A DNA stretch of 64,000 bases from Erythrobacteraceae bacterium WH01K (GCA_027941995.1 CP115966.1:496001-560000), one strand, 5' to 3'. Positions 1 through 8,161 are shown, numbered from the stretch's first letter. The notes: generated from the sequence alone by a model not told the origin. Numbers and translations are program-made.

Positions 1-423
1 CACCCGATCCATCGCCAACACGTTCGCCTCACGCAGTTTGGCGATAAGGTCGTCCTTCGCAACGCGTGTCTTACTCAGCGCCGTCTCGTTGAAGACACCA
101 TCCCGCATGAGGATGACTGGCTCGTTCTGCACTAACCGCTCGAAGCGATCAGAAGACTTACGAAGGCGAGCGACTAACCATTGCACCGCGAAGAGTGTTA
201 CCATAGCGATCAATGTTTGGGCGAAGTCGTCCCAGCCTGTGGATCGTCCCGAGCCCGCGAGCAACGAGCCCATAGCAACGGTCATCACAAAGTCGAAATT
301 GGTCATCTTTGAAAAGGACCGGAGGCCGACAATCCGCACAAGCAGCACTATCCAGACCATTCCGATGGCCGTGAGAATGAGACCTCGCAGGACGAGGTCG
401 AGCGTTGATATTTCCGTAAACAT
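1..423 (-). CDS. DUF421 (YetF-family) membrane protein, C-terminus beyond window
   Basis: The minus strand is open from an ATG at 423 to the window edge, giving the first 141 residues. The N-terminus has hydrophobic stretches at about residues 10-30 and 65-85. Between them is the DUF421 signature: RIVGLRSFSKMTNFDFVMTV followed by AMGSLLAG. The segment PVILMRDG followed by an LR-containing helix matches the start of the cytoplasmic DUF421/YetF domain. Family members are inner-membrane proteins of unknown biochemical role, common in sporulating and stress-tolerant bacteria and on alphaproteobacterial islands. Family membership is secure from these motifs; no function can be assigned. The real C-terminus lies left of the window. 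Confidence 0.85.
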   Translation of the reverse strand, partial: MFTEISTLDLVLRGLILTAIGMVWIVLLVRIVGLRSFSKMTNFDFVMTVAMGSLLAGSGRSTGWDDFAQTLIAMVTLFAVQWLVARLRKSSDRFERLVQNEPVILMRDGVFNETALSKTRVAKDDLIAKLREANVLAMDRV

Positions 424-513
424 GGGTGTCTCCATCGTTTGATCTGGGTCGGCCGTCTCCCAAAGCGGCGCTAACGATCGCTTGCTACACTCTCAAACTA
501 GGTCCGCTTGCGC

Positions 514-741
514 CTAGCGCTCCGGGCTCTTCGCAATTACTTCGTCCTTCTTGCGGCCTAAAGTCCAATTGTCGGCGACACGGACCTTGGGATTGGGGGC
601 GCACCAGATCTCGCCATTCTCGTCCAGCGCGGTGATCCAAATGAGGTTGTGCTCGATGCCGTAGTTAATGACAGCGAATGCAATCCCAGACCCCTTGTCG
701 ATTACGTGAACCGGTATCGGTGTGTGAAGCTGCGTAAACAT
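514..741 (-). CDS. Small conserved-looking hypothetical protein, 75 aa
   Basis: A 75-residue reading frame lies between the DUF421 gene and a membrane-protein gene on the same strand. It has no signal peptide or membrane segment and looks like a compact beta-rich domain: residues 12-35 contain HVIDKGSGIAFAVINYG and residues 38-53 contain LIWITALDENGEIWCA. Composition is protein-like, unlike the arginine- and serine-rich shadow frames on the other strand. I recall similar short proteins on sphingomonad plasmids and islands, but I cannot name a family. The ribosome binding site before ATG 741 is weak. Function unknown. Confidence 0.6.
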   Translation of the reverse strand: MFTQLHTPIPVHVIDKGSGIAFAVINYGIEHNLIWITALDENGEIWCAPNPKVRVADNWTLGRKKDEVIAKSPER

Positions 742-788
742 CGAGTGCTCTTGCTTAAAAAACGACGATCCTATCGAGCGGACGCCGC

Positions 789-1274
789 TTATATGTCATC
801 ATGCGGAGTAATATTGGAGATCAAATCGCGGATAGTGGAAAACAACATTGTGACCATAGCAACCAATAGGGTGCTGAGGATAACTACCCACCAGTACAGG
901 ACTTTGTAGAGTATCGGATACCAGACCTCTGGTATTTCATCGAATTCGCCGATGGGCATCGTCATTAATAGCAGCATGACCACTGCCCCGCCAAGAAGCC
1001 AGGCGCCGAGCAGGCTTATCCGGTAGACCCGCTTGTACATCGCAGCATCGAAATCTGCATCTGCCCGCCTGACCATCCCAAGGAGGTTCAGCATGAGCGC
1101 CAGGGTAGTCGCCGCGCTCGCCGCGATCGCGCTACCGAGATAAAGCGCCGGCCTGCTGAGCGCGTCGATCAGTTCGCGCGCTTCCAGGCCTGAGTAAATC
1201 GACCCGCTAGCAAAATGCCCGGCTACGCCGAAAGCCAGCACAACCATTGCGGAGAGTGGCGCGAGATAGGACAT
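789..1274 (-). CDS. Multi-pass membrane protein, 161 aa, unknown function
   Basis: The ORF runs further upstream, but the residues before position 1274 are the shadow of the neighbouring gene, so the ATG at 1274 is chosen. From there the protein begins MSYLAPLSAMVVLAFGV and has four clear hydrophobic segments: about residues 5-22, 40-62, 84-104 and 120-145. No catalytic motif is visible. The start lies 2 bases after the stop of the upstream 88-aa membrane protein, so the two are almost certainly co-translated. They appear to form the end of an operon starting with the GntA-like and DUF1989 genes. I do not recognise the family; a transport or membrane-sensing role is only a guess from topology. 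Confidence 0.7.
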   Translation of the reverse strand: MSYLAPLSAMVVLAFGVAGHFASGSIYSGLEARELIDALSRPALYLGSAIAASAATTLALMLNLLGMVRRADADFDAAMYKRVYRISLLGAWLLGGAVVMLLLMTMPIGEFDEIPEVWYPILYKVLYWWVVILSTLLVAMVTMLFSTIRDLISNITPHDDI

Positions 1275-1276
1275 CC

Positions 1277-1543
1277 TCAACCGCTGTCCTCCAAGGTTTT
1301 GGGTTCGACCTTGCGGATCAGATAGCGATAAACGCCCCATAAATTGATGATGAGAAGGCAAATATTTTGCCAACCGATGCCATCTGCATCCTCGCTTAAG
1401 AAACCCCAGGCGATCAAGGCAATTGAAGACGTAACGAACAACACAAACGCCCAGCCCGACACTTGGCGGCTGATGTTTGAGGCGACAAGCAGCGCAGCCA
1501 TGACCCCGGCTATAGCGCCGTACCATTGGAGAATGTCGAGCAT
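1277..1543 (-). CDS. Small three-helix membrane protein, 88 aa
   Basis: The ATG at 1543 is chosen because upstream codons are the shadow of the DUF1989 gene. The sequence has three hydrophobic segments, about residues 5-23, 28-47 and 54-75, and ends in a charged tail (RKVEPKTLEDSG). The central part, FVLFVTSSIALIAWGF, followed by QNICLLIINLWGVYRYLIRK, resembles small PnuC-like or sugar-transporter-like half modules seen as hypothetical proteins in Alphaproteobacteria, but it is too short for certain assignment. It begins 4 bases downstream of the DUF1989 stop and ends 2 bases before the next start. That packing supports a four-gene operon. Confidence 0.65.
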   Translation of the reverse strand: MLDILQWYGAIAGVMAALLVASNISRQVSGWAFVLFVTSSIALIAWGFLSEDADGIGWQNICLLIINLWGVYRYLIRKVEPKTLEDSG

Positions 1544-1547
1544 CCGC

Positions 1548-2138
1548 CTAATCCCCGCGTCGTTCGATGCAATAATCGATTGGCTTAAAAGTCCCGCCGT
1601 TTGAAGCGTAGGCCGAACAAGCAGTGAGGCCCACCACGAGATCCATCTCCGAACGAAAGCGGATGAGATCGCCCGCTTTGCTGAGCGGCGGCTCGACGGA
1701 CAAACGTCCATCGAGCCTGACGGGTACATGCATGAACACATTGAAGGCAGTGGGAATATCGTCCGGTTTGACGCCATAAGGAGCCAAGGCTTGGGCAAGG
1801 TTTCCGAAGCAACCGCGATGCACCGACTTGTCCGGATAAAAGTGTTTGAAGGTTGCCTTCGAGCAAGGCGTCAGCAGGAAGTCATGCGTCCCTACTGTGT
1901 CCTCGATAATAGTCAGCATCGGGTTTGATCGGTTGGACCATAGCTGCGACCCGGTCTTGAGCTTGATAGATTCTTCGTAATCGAAGGTGCGGCCATTGGA
2001 GAGAATTTCCCGTGGGTCCGAACGTGAAACTGCGAGAAGATCGCTTACTTGGCCACCTTCTGGATCGATAACAGTGAGTGTGTCCCCCTCTGCAAGCTCA
2101 ATCGCCACTCCAGTTCTAGGCATGATGCGCTTCGTCAT
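1548..2138 (-). CDS. DUF1989 family protein (urea carboxylase-associated type)
   Basis: The 196-residue protein shows the DUF1989 pattern throughout: AIELAEGDTLTVIDPEGGQV near the start, DLLAV, a SNGRT motif near residues 47-51, LWSNRSNPMLTI, then CSKATF and a conserved cysteine (HRGCFGNL). Later come FNVFMHV and a C-terminal AYASNGG. DUF1989 proteins are often annotated as urea-carboxylase- or urea-amidolyase-associated, and they bind metal through conserved cysteine and histidine residues. No urea carboxylase gene is seen here. Its ATG overlaps the stop of the GntA-like gene by four bases (ATGA), so the two are translationally coupled and probably act on related small nitrogenous molecules. 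That link is inference. Confidence 0.85.
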   Translation of the reverse strand: MTKRIMPRTGVAIELAEGDTLTVIDPEGGQVSDLLAVSRSDPREILSNGRTFDYEESIKLKTGSQLWSNRSNPMLTIIEDTVGTHDFLLTPCSKATFKHFYPDKSVHRGCFGNLAQALAPYGVKPDDIPTAFNVFMHVPVRLDGRLSVEPPLSKAGDLIRFRSEMDLVVGLTACSAYASNGGTFKPIDYCIERRGD

Positions 2139-2839
2139 TGGTCCCTCGGGTCAGAGAATGGGCACTTCCAGTCGTCGCTAACTCTTCGGCCGCTATATTG
2201 CCGCGCTTCACTGTCCTCGCCGTGACGTGCGAGCATGGGATTTATCGAGCCGTCGAGCTCTGCATCGCGATGGAGTATTGCCTGCCGCATCCGCTCGTAT
2301 TTTTGGGATGCGCGCAACTGCTCGAATTGATCATGCAGGTTGAAAACCAAAGTGGGGTACGGTGTGCGCCGAGCACTCCGCGAGGCGTTGGGGTGAAGGC
2401 CTACAACAAAGTAAGCCTGCTTCCCAAAGCTCAGTGAGAAATGCGGATCGCTTGGATCACTGCTCACCTTTTCATTATAAGGCTGACCCCGCCAGTCGTC
2501 CTTTGCTGCGAAGGATTGTAGCCTCTCCCACATCGCCGTTTCGAATTGTTCCTCATCCAGATCCAGTGGACCTGCAAAAACTACTGCCAGACTGCGCAAT
2601 CCCGATGGGTTAGCGTCGTAATCATCACTCCATTCCAGCAACCGCTCATGTATCTGTATGTCATTCCACGCGCTCGTTAAGCGCCAGGCTGTTTCGATTT
2701 GTAGATTTTCGGTGGCCAGTGCTGATTTCGCGCCCACACACGGAAACTCTGGCTGATCGACGTGTCTTAGCAACGAATCCACCAAGGTAGCGTCGCATAG
2801 TTGGTTTGGGCCTTCAGGTTGGGAGGTTGTCTGCTGCAT
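2135..2839 (-). CDS. YqcI/YcgG family protein, GntA-like haem-dependent N-oxygenase
   Basis: This 234-residue protein ends with the hallmark of the YqcI/YcgG family: HDQFEQLR, then YERMRQAILHRDAELDGSINPMLARHGEDSEARQYSGR in three continuous blocks, finishing WKCPF. Members include GntA, the haem-dependent N-hydroxylase of guanitoxin biosynthesis. The N-terminal FPCVGAKSAL and the middle motif YFVVGLHPNASRSAR also fit. It is the first gene of the minus-strand operon with DUF1989 and two membrane proteins. No other guanitoxin genes are present, so the substrate is unknown; N-oxidation of an amine or guanidine is inferred from the family. An overlap of four bases with DUF1989 supports a joint role. 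Confidence 0.8.
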   Translation of the reverse strand: MQQTTSQPEGPNQLCDATLVDSLLRHVDQPEFPCVGAKSALATENLQIETAWRLTSAWNDIQIHERLLEWSDDYDANPSGLRSLAVVFAGPLDLDEEQFETAMWERLQSFAAKDDWRGQPYNEKVSSDPSDPHFSLSFGKQAYFVVGLHPNASRSARRTPYPTLVFNLHDQFEQLRASQKYERMRQAILHRDAELDGSINPMLARHGEDSEARQYSGRRVSDDWKCPFSDPRDQ

Positions 2840-3214
2840 GAGATAGTAGCGCAGTTCTACGTCTGAGGTTCCAAGAGATTACCATATGGTCGGTTTCCTT
2901 TTCGTCCGCTTTCCACCCACTTTTGGCCATCAAGCGTCGGCTTGATGTGGGCCGACTGCAGACAGTCCGCTTTGTGAGAGAGTTAAGAGAGAAATGGTCG
3001 CAAGTCTAACCGACCCTACCACCGGTTGATCAACGCGCTCTCCCGGCGCATCAAAACGTGCAGACGATGATAGCCGGACCGGCAGCGGCCCAGTTAAGCG
3101 TTGAACGGTAGCTTGGCTCTCTCAGGGCGAAAGTGCCAGCAAGGCAGATATAGGAATGCGAATTCTGCACTTCGACGGGTGGCGTAGGAATTTCTCCGGC
3201 AAACCGCGTGGTGT
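2840..3214. other. Intergenic region, 375 bases, no gene seen
   Basis: This stretch separates the divergently positioned ends of the GntA-like operon (starting at 2839) and the DUF2382 gene (ending at 3215), both on the minus strand. Reading frames here are short and their residues look like noise. It should hold the promoter of the GntA-like operon near 2845-2950, but I could not pick convincing -35 and -10 boxes. No terminator hairpin with a T-run was found. Confidence 0.5.
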
Positions 3215-3628
3215 TTATTTCGGAAGGGACGCATCCCTGCGATCGATATCCACAATGGTTTTGCGAACGGTTGCTGTTTGCTCCACTTCACGAGCAGTCG
3301 TGCTGCGTTGCAGGTGTATCTCCTCCACTAGAACGAGCTGTTTTGTTACGACCAGCCGTTCCTCAACAACAGGAACGATGGTTACGCCGCCCTCGTCACG
3401 CGTTTCCGGCATTTCGGTTATAACCACGTTCTTCGGGATGCGTCTGACGTCGACAGTTTTTTTCGTCAGGGTTTCACGGATCGGAACCTCTTCTTCCACA
3501 ACGTCTGTGCGGACACTTACCGTATCACCTTCGCGAACCACCTTGTCGATTACTATCCGTTCTTCGATGACCGGAATTCGGCGCTCCTTAACGGTTCGGC
3601 CATCAGCAGGCGTTTTAGGATTAGTCAT
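3215..3628 (-). CDS. DUF2382 (YsnF/AvaK) stress-associated protein, 137 aa
   Basis: The ATG at 3628 gives a protein beginning MTNPKTPADGRTVKERRIPV. It consists of charged heptad-like beta repeats of the DUF2382 type: IPVIEERIVIDK, VREGDTVSVRTDVVEEEVPI, and later VVEERLVVTKQLVLVEEI. It lacks the PRC-barrel that its upstream neighbour carries, so it is a stand-alone DUF2382 module. DUF2382 proteins are associated with general stress responses in several bacteria, with no known enzymatic activity. It follows the PRC-DUF2382 gene after 106 bases on the same strand. The start choice is supported because upstream codons read as arginine- and serine-rich non-coding sequence. Confidence 0.85.
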   Translation of the reverse strand: MTNPKTPADGRTVKERRIPVIEERIVIDKVVREGDTVSVRTDVVEEEVPIRETLTKKTVDVRRIPKNVVITEMPETRDEGGVTIVPVVEERLVVTKQLVLVEEIHLQRSTTAREVEQTATVRKTIVDIDRRDASLPK

Positions 3629-3734
3629 GGTTCGGATCTTTCGAGGGCTAGGGGAAGCGACGCTTGGGCGAACGAAACGAGCCGGAAGTTCGGTAAAACT
3701 TCCGGCCCGTTGCATGGTCCGACGTCAACACGGC

Positions 3735-4412
3735 TTATGTGCGACGCTTGTCATTTTCGTTTACATCGACATCAACCTCAGTCTTACGGACGGTTTCCGC
3801 AACACGTTCGGTTTTGTCTGCGGCGGTCTTTTTAATGACCACTTCATCGGTCACGACAGCATCCTTAGCAACCACGAGTCTCTCGTCATGCTCGGTCATG
3901 CTGACAACGCCTTCGCCGCGCTTTAGCAGCGCATCGGCGTCTTCAGCTGAGACACGCTTGTCAACCGCACGCTTCTCGACTGATACAGTCTCATCACGTA
4001 GTGTCACGTCTTCGGTAACTGTGTCGGATACGACGCGGGTGCGGACACCGATGTTGCGACCATTTTCAGCCACGCGTTTGCCGATTTCGACTTTCTCTTC
4101 AACAATCGGGATGACTTCCTTTTCCACAACATGGCCGGTCGCAACACCTTCCTTTGCATGGGCTACCGCAGCATCGCCATAGACCACGACATTGTCATGA
4201 ATTACCAAAGGTTCAACGGCGCAACAGCGGCCGTCTTCCAAACGAATGGCTACGACCTCGTCATGGTCCGATCCAACGAGCATATCGTCGATTACGCCAA
4301 ACCGTTCACCGGCTGCGTTTACCAACGGATATCCGCGAATATCTTGGTCTTCGTTGACGAGTTCGTAGTTAGAGAGCTCGTCCAGTTCTTCATATCGTTT
4401 GTCATGTTGCAT
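3735..4412 (-). CDS. PRC-barrel plus DUF2382 domain protein, YsnF-like
   Basis: The 225-residue protein has two parts. Residues about 15-80 form a PRC-barrel (IRGYPLVNAAGERFGVIDDMLV, then EVVAIRLEDGR). Residues about 95-220 are DUF2382: IPIVEEKVEIGKR, NIGVRTRVVSDTVTEDVTLR, and ERLVVAKDAVVTDEVVIKK. This is the architecture of YsnF-type general stress proteins. It starts 38 bases after the stop of the membrane-anchored protein at 4451-4933 and is followed by a second DUF2382 gene, so the three look like one transcription unit. The C-terminus is rich in alternating K, E and V. The role in stress is from the family; the partner is unknown. Confidence 0.88.
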   Translation of the reverse strand: MQHDKRYEELDELSNYELVNEDQDIRGYPLVNAAGERFGVIDDMLVGSDHDEVVAIRLEDGRCCAVEPLVIHDNVVVYGDAAVAHAKEGVATGHVVEKEVIPIVEEKVEIGKRVAENGRNIGVRTRVVSDTVTEDVTLRDETVSVEKRAVDKRVSAEDADALLKRGEGVVSMTEHDERLVVAKDAVVTDEVVIKKTAADKTERVAETVRKTEVDVDVNENDKRRT

Positions 4413-4450
4413 CGTAAATTCCTCTATCTATGTGAGTTGAATTCGGCTTT

Positions 4451-4933
4451 TCAGTTTGCAGGCCGATTTTCGACATCCAAACTGTCGGCAAAGATGTAGC
4501 TGTCCATCCCGCTTGGAATGGACGCATCGACACCTTCGGGTAGCGGATCGGCAGCGGACATTACGCGGCCATCGATATCGACCAATTGGCCTACGTTGAT
4601 ATCAAATTCGCCTTCAGTCGGGTCGTTCGGCGTTGGTTCTTGGTTGAACACCACGAATGCGCTGCGGCCTTCGCTTTCAATCATGAACGACATGTCGCCC
4701 GTCAGTTCGGTTACACGGGCGCCATCGAGATCGACAGATTCACCGATGATAAAAGCGTCGACCGTATCGTTTACATTGGCATCGGCCATTGCGACGGTAT
4801 CATTTTCAACATAACCATCGACCTCATCATCGTCGCTTAGCAGCCACCACGCCAAAAGCGCGATTAGCAACGCAGCCAGCAACAGCCACAGCCAGCCGAG
4901 GCCAGATTTCTTTTCGATAGGTATTTCAGCCAT
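4451..4933 (-). CDS. Membrane-anchored protein with C-terminal small beta domain, paralogue A
   Basis: This 160-residue protein begins MAEIPIEKKSG, followed by one hydrophobic helix (about residues 13-32) and an acidic linker (SDDDEVDGYVEND). The remaining 100 residues face away from the cytoplasm by this topology and look like an OB-like beta domain: VDLDGARVTEL, SAFVVFNQEPTPNDPTEGEF, and QLVDIDGRVMSA. A paralogue with the same N-terminus and the same domain order lies at 7039-7602. It heads the transcription unit containing PRC-DUF2382 and DUF2382 genes. Its family is not one I can name. An envelope stress role is inferred from context only. Confidence 0.75.
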   Translation of the reverse strand: MAEIPIEKKSGLGWLWLLLAALLIALLAWWLLSDDDEVDGYVENDTVAMADANVNDTVDAFIIGESVDLDGARVTELTGDMSFMIESEGRSAFVVFNQEPTPNDPTEGEFDINVGQLVDIDGRVMSAADPLPEGVDASIPSGMDSYIFADSLDVENRPAN

Positions 4934-5499
4934 AATGTCATCTCCCCTTTTGCGCGGCTATCACGCAGCCGCCGATGCTGGTAGAATGAGCGCGCAAATT
5001 AATTGTTCCGGCATCTGCACGGAAAATTAACGCATGATTACAATTATCAACAGGTGGAGGCCATTTGGTCTTTGGGCTCAGCGCTCAGTCAGCCCCAACC
5101 AATTTAGTTGCGTTCAGCGCCTCACCGACTGACTCGCCGCCATAGTTAGTCGGTCGTCAAGCTTAGCCAAATGCCGACACCTTCTGGGGAAGGCAAAGCC
5201 AGCCTACAATGCTGGGAACCCATAGGGAAAAATTGACTGTCTACATCGGTACGCGCGTATTTTGCCGAACGCTACCGTCGCAACCGCCCGCACTGCATAG
5301 ACCAGCTGGAACGCCGCCAGCTTGAAAAAGCGCGGAGCAAAGGCGATCAGCACGGTGTTAGCTGGCTGCGCCTAATGCGAATGCCGAAGCGCAAGAGGAA
5401 GCGGCCGAGCAGTTACGCTAAGGTACTAAGGTTAATCGAGGATCCGAATAGATCGAACAGCAGAATCGCATTCATTAATTGGAAGAAAGATACGAAAGA
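4934..5499. other. Intergenic region, 566 bases, with a possible stress promoter and an open-frame remnant
   Basis: On the minus strand, GGAAC at about 5008-5012 precedes the gene ending at 4933 and is followed after 17 bases by CATT. This weakly fits the GGAAC-N16/17-CGTT pattern of alphaproteobacterial EcfG general-stress promoters. On the plus strand a 91-codon open frame runs 5237-5512 without an ATG until 5375. Its residues are strongly basic (for example PKRKRKRPSS) and it overlaps the end of the convergent DUF998 gene, so it is more likely a gene remnant or chance than a real gene. Nothing else is recognisable. Confidence 0.35.
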
Positions 5500-6153
5500 T
5501 TATGTCGCCTGATCCTGTCGGATAAGCAACCATGCAGCACCGCCAAACCAAATTAAGAGCTGGGCAGCGAGCATTCGCTCATACAATCCATCATAGCCAG
5601 TCGGCAAGAACATGAAGATTGGCGCGGTAATAATCCACAAAACCCCGGCGATCTGAGAGTATCTTGCAAATGCTTTAGAAAACTTGCCAATTCCCCGTGA
5701 CATGAGAAAGCATATTAAAGGGAAACCGGCGGCTAGGCCATACGTCAGCCAACGGTGGATCGTTAGCGCTCGACTTGACGTATCGTTCGAATACGCATCA
5801 AATGAGGCAATAAAGTAGATAGCGATAGCTAATGGAACTAAAATTGCGCAGCCAATCAACCACCGATTGCTGGATACATCGTGTTCCCTGCCTAGATGGT
5901 AAAGTCCAAAACTGAGCAGCATGATGGCGAAGCTGAACACCTTCATTGCGACATCCATAGTCATGGAATTAGAGCCCGCCGCTAGGTCGCTTATCGTGTC
6001 GGTAACATAACTATAATTGTCGTGCGTCAGACCCCAAACTAAATCGACGATGATCACAGCGATAATTGCCAACCAGACAAATGCGCCAATGGCGAAAGCA
6101 GTGGTGTTACGCTGAATTGAAGATCCTGCTGATGCAGAAGTGTTCGCCATCAT
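5500..6153 (-). CDS. DUF998 family membrane protein
   Basis: A 217-residue integral membrane protein with six hydrophobic segments at roughly residues 19-40, 68-88, 99-118, 134-152, 168-186 and 194-210. The N-terminal loop SYVTDTISDLAAG followed by a histidine-rich second loop (RALTIHRWLTYG) is the DUF998 pattern, in which the first loop usually contains a conserved xSxLxxG-like motif. The family has no assigned activity; it is distantly related to other six-helix membrane proteins. It stands alone, divergent from nothing nearby, and has lower GC than the chromosome to the right. Two adjacent methionines at the start leave the exact start uncertain by one codon. Confidence 0.75.
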   Translation of the reverse strand: MMANTSASAGSSIQRNTTAFAIGAFVWLAIIAVIIVDLVWGLTHDNYSYVTDTISDLAAGSNSMTMDVAMKVFSFAIMLLSFGLYHLGREHDVSSNRWLIGCAILVPLAIAIYFIASFDAYSNDTSSRALTIHRWLTYGLAAGFPLICFLMSRGIGKFSKAFARYSQIAGVLWIITAPIFMFLPTGYDGLYERMLAAQLLIWFGGAAWLLIRQDQAT

Positions 6154-6342
6154 ACGATATCCTTGAGTGTCTGATCAGACAGTCAGTTAAGTTTTTTAAC
6201 GTTCTTAGCGATTAGCATCTTGGCGGTATCTAGAACAGACGCACAATTCGGCGCGCCGTAGAATGGGATGCAGGTTAATACAAATCCATAATCCGACGCG
6301 CCGGTTGAGGGGTTTAGTCCTAAGGGAGATTACACACCTAGA

Positions 6343-6828
6343 TTAACGAGCTTCCCTCGGATTAATACAATTGTCCGTTCGGCCATTCGTGCATAGCGGA
6401 TAAGCTCCATTATGTGGCGCTGGAATCCGCTGTATCATCGGCTCGCTAACGAACCTTATATTCCCATTCGACATACTCGAAGTTGCAGACGATGCCGTAG
6501 GCCCGGCACGATTGAGCACTTGCTGGCTGATTGTCCGCCACGTGGTCGCTTGATCTTGAGCATTCATGCCCACAATACTGACGCGTTGGGGATTATCCAG
6601 CATCCACCAGCCCTGCTGTTGTTCTGGAGATAATGTCCAATAATAAGCCTGTGCCTCTGCGGGCCAGGCGCTGTAGGTCGCTTTGCGATCCGCTGGCCAG
6701 GATTCCATCATCGATTTTTGGTCGGCATTCAACATGATGTCACTGCCGCTCATGTGATGATCTGCCGCCGCTGGCATTGCCACCATTCCGAGGCCGAGCG
6801 CGACCGCTGTAGCAAGAATTTGTTTCAT
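6343..6828 (-). CDS. Small secreted protein with signal peptide, 161 aa
   Basis: The ATG at 6828 gives MKQILATAVALGLGMVAMPAAADHH, a classical signal peptide with a likely cut after AAA. The mature protein has a tryptophan- and glutamine-rich region with repeated short motifs: KSMMESWPADRKATYSAWPAE, then YYWTLSPEQQQGWWML. It ends with a segment containing two cysteines (LCTNGRTDNCINPREAR) that could form a disulphide. Similar short periplasmic proteins with WPA and SPEQQ motifs occur in Erythrobacteraceae, but I cannot name a domain family. It is flanked by longer intergenic gaps and seems monocistronic. Function unknown. Confidence 0.72.
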   Translation of the reverse strand: MKQILATAVALGLGMVAMPAAADHHMSGSDIMLNADQKSMMESWPADRKATYSAWPAEAQAYYWTLSPEQQQGWWMLDNPQRVSIVGMNAQDQATTWRTISQQVLNRAGPTASSATSSMSNGNIRFVSEPMIQRIPAPHNGAYPLCTNGRTDNCINPREAR

Positions 6829-7038
6829 AATCAGTTCCCTGTTTGATATGATAGTTATTGAAACAATGAACCTACATGGACAGGGTTCCAAAAACTATCT
6901 TGCAGGAACTACACCAAGCGGAAGCGCCCAGTAGCTTCAGTGTTAGGGTTTTGGAATTGGAATCCCATCGTTATTGCAACGAAAAAAGGGAGACGCAGCG
7001 TGCTGCATCCCCCTATTTCATCGTACTGATTGTAAAAG

Positions 7039-7602
7039 TTACTCGCCCGATTGTGTAACCTGGCTGGCGTGAATGAAATGGGCGATCCCTTCGGGAAGAG
7101 GCTGCGTTGGCCCCGGCATTGCAGCAGTAGGCGGAGCGCCTTCGCTAGCGTTTCGCACTACGCCGACGATATCGACAATGTCTCCTTGATCGACATCAAC
7201 ACGGCCTTCGATCGGTGTGTTTGGAGTGCGAACCTCATCAAGCACTATCCAAACCTTTTCGCCCGTTTCACTGACCACCCAGAAGCTTGCGTCATACGGA
7301 ACTTCGCCCGCAGTGACCCCGCTCAGCGCCACATTCCGGCCGCTTAGCGAGCCGTCTGATGTCGAAGCGATTACAGCCAAGTCAGTAATCGCCTCGCCGC
7401 CGCCTAGATCACCATCCAGTGCATCATCAATGAGTGGGACTTCTTCAGAAACCTGATCTTCAGCGACCACATCGTTTTCGACAAGTTCGTTATCGTCCTT
7501 TTCGGCAAGCCACCAGATCAGTCCGCCAACCAACAACCCTGCTAACAGTAGCAGCAACCACCAAGGGAAGCCCGATTTTTTCTCAATAGGTATCTCAGCC
7601 AA
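7039..7602 (-). CDS. Membrane-anchored protein with C-terminal small beta domain, paralogue B
   Basis: This 187-residue protein shares its N-terminus (MAEIPIEKKSG), single membrane helix (about residues 13-33) and acidic linker with the protein at 4451-4933. The C-terminal domains also align: IVLDEVRTPNTPIEGRVDV followed by DIVDIVGVVRNA, and LPEGIAHFIHASQV against the paralogue's LPEGVDA...YIFADSL. The start codon is TTG at 7602, supported by AAAGGA eight bases upstream. Between the membrane helix and the beta domain it has a longer acidic stretch (about residues 45-75). It stands alone between a secreted protein and the mobilisation module. The two paralogues probably arose by duplication and may bind the same kind of ligand. 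Confidence 0.75.
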   Translation of the reverse strand: MAEIPIEKKSGFPWWLLLLLAGLLVGGLIWWLAEKDDNELVENDVVAEDQVSEEVPLIDDALDGDLGGGEAITDLAVIASTSDGSLSGRNVALSGVTAGEVPYDASFWVVSETGEKVWIVLDEVRTPNTPIEGRVDVDQGDIVDIVGVVRNASEGAPPTAAMPGPTQPLPEGIAHFIHASQVTQSGE

Positions 7603-8161
7603 ATGAATTTCCTTTCTAACATTATGCTATTGGTTCGCCCACACACGCACCTATTCCAAAGCGCTTTCGTCAATCGATCCCAGACAAAAGCTGATGCCGC
7701 GTTATCGCAATCGAATCAATGGACTCCGGAAAAAGAACGAGTTTTGGTCGAGATTAAATAGAGCGAAGATTGCTGATTTTTTTCATCATGTCCCTTGGCT
7801 GGAACGACCGTGTGAAATGTCCGCTATCGGGGATTAACTTTCGGCATCCCTACGGCTGATACTGGGGCGCATTGCTGACTCACTCTCGGGCGATTGAATG
7901 CTGCTCAGAATTTCTTTCGCGTCTCATAGCATCCCAAAGCATCCGAAGTGGTCTCTATGCATAGACGGAACGACATTTGATCTCTTTTTGTTCTTTCCTA
8001 CACTCTTGCGATTCGCATAGTTTGCCTCACGTCACCTAAGCCAAGGGTGGCGCTGAGTTGAACATCTGATCGCACGGTCCGCAACGGCAATTTGAGAACC
8101 AACCCAACGTCGCAGGGGAGTGCGGCAACGGTGACAGAACCTTGAAGCAAAGGAATCTGTC
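7603..8161. other. Intergenic region, 559 bases, between cargo and mobilisation module
   Basis: The strand switches here from minus-strand cargo to the plus-strand AlpA-relaxase module. No ORF with protein-like composition is present. It must contain the promoter of alpA. A transfer origin for the MobF relaxase could also lie in such a non-coding stretch, but I see no diagnostic inverted repeat and nick motif, so none is called. Confidence 0.4.
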
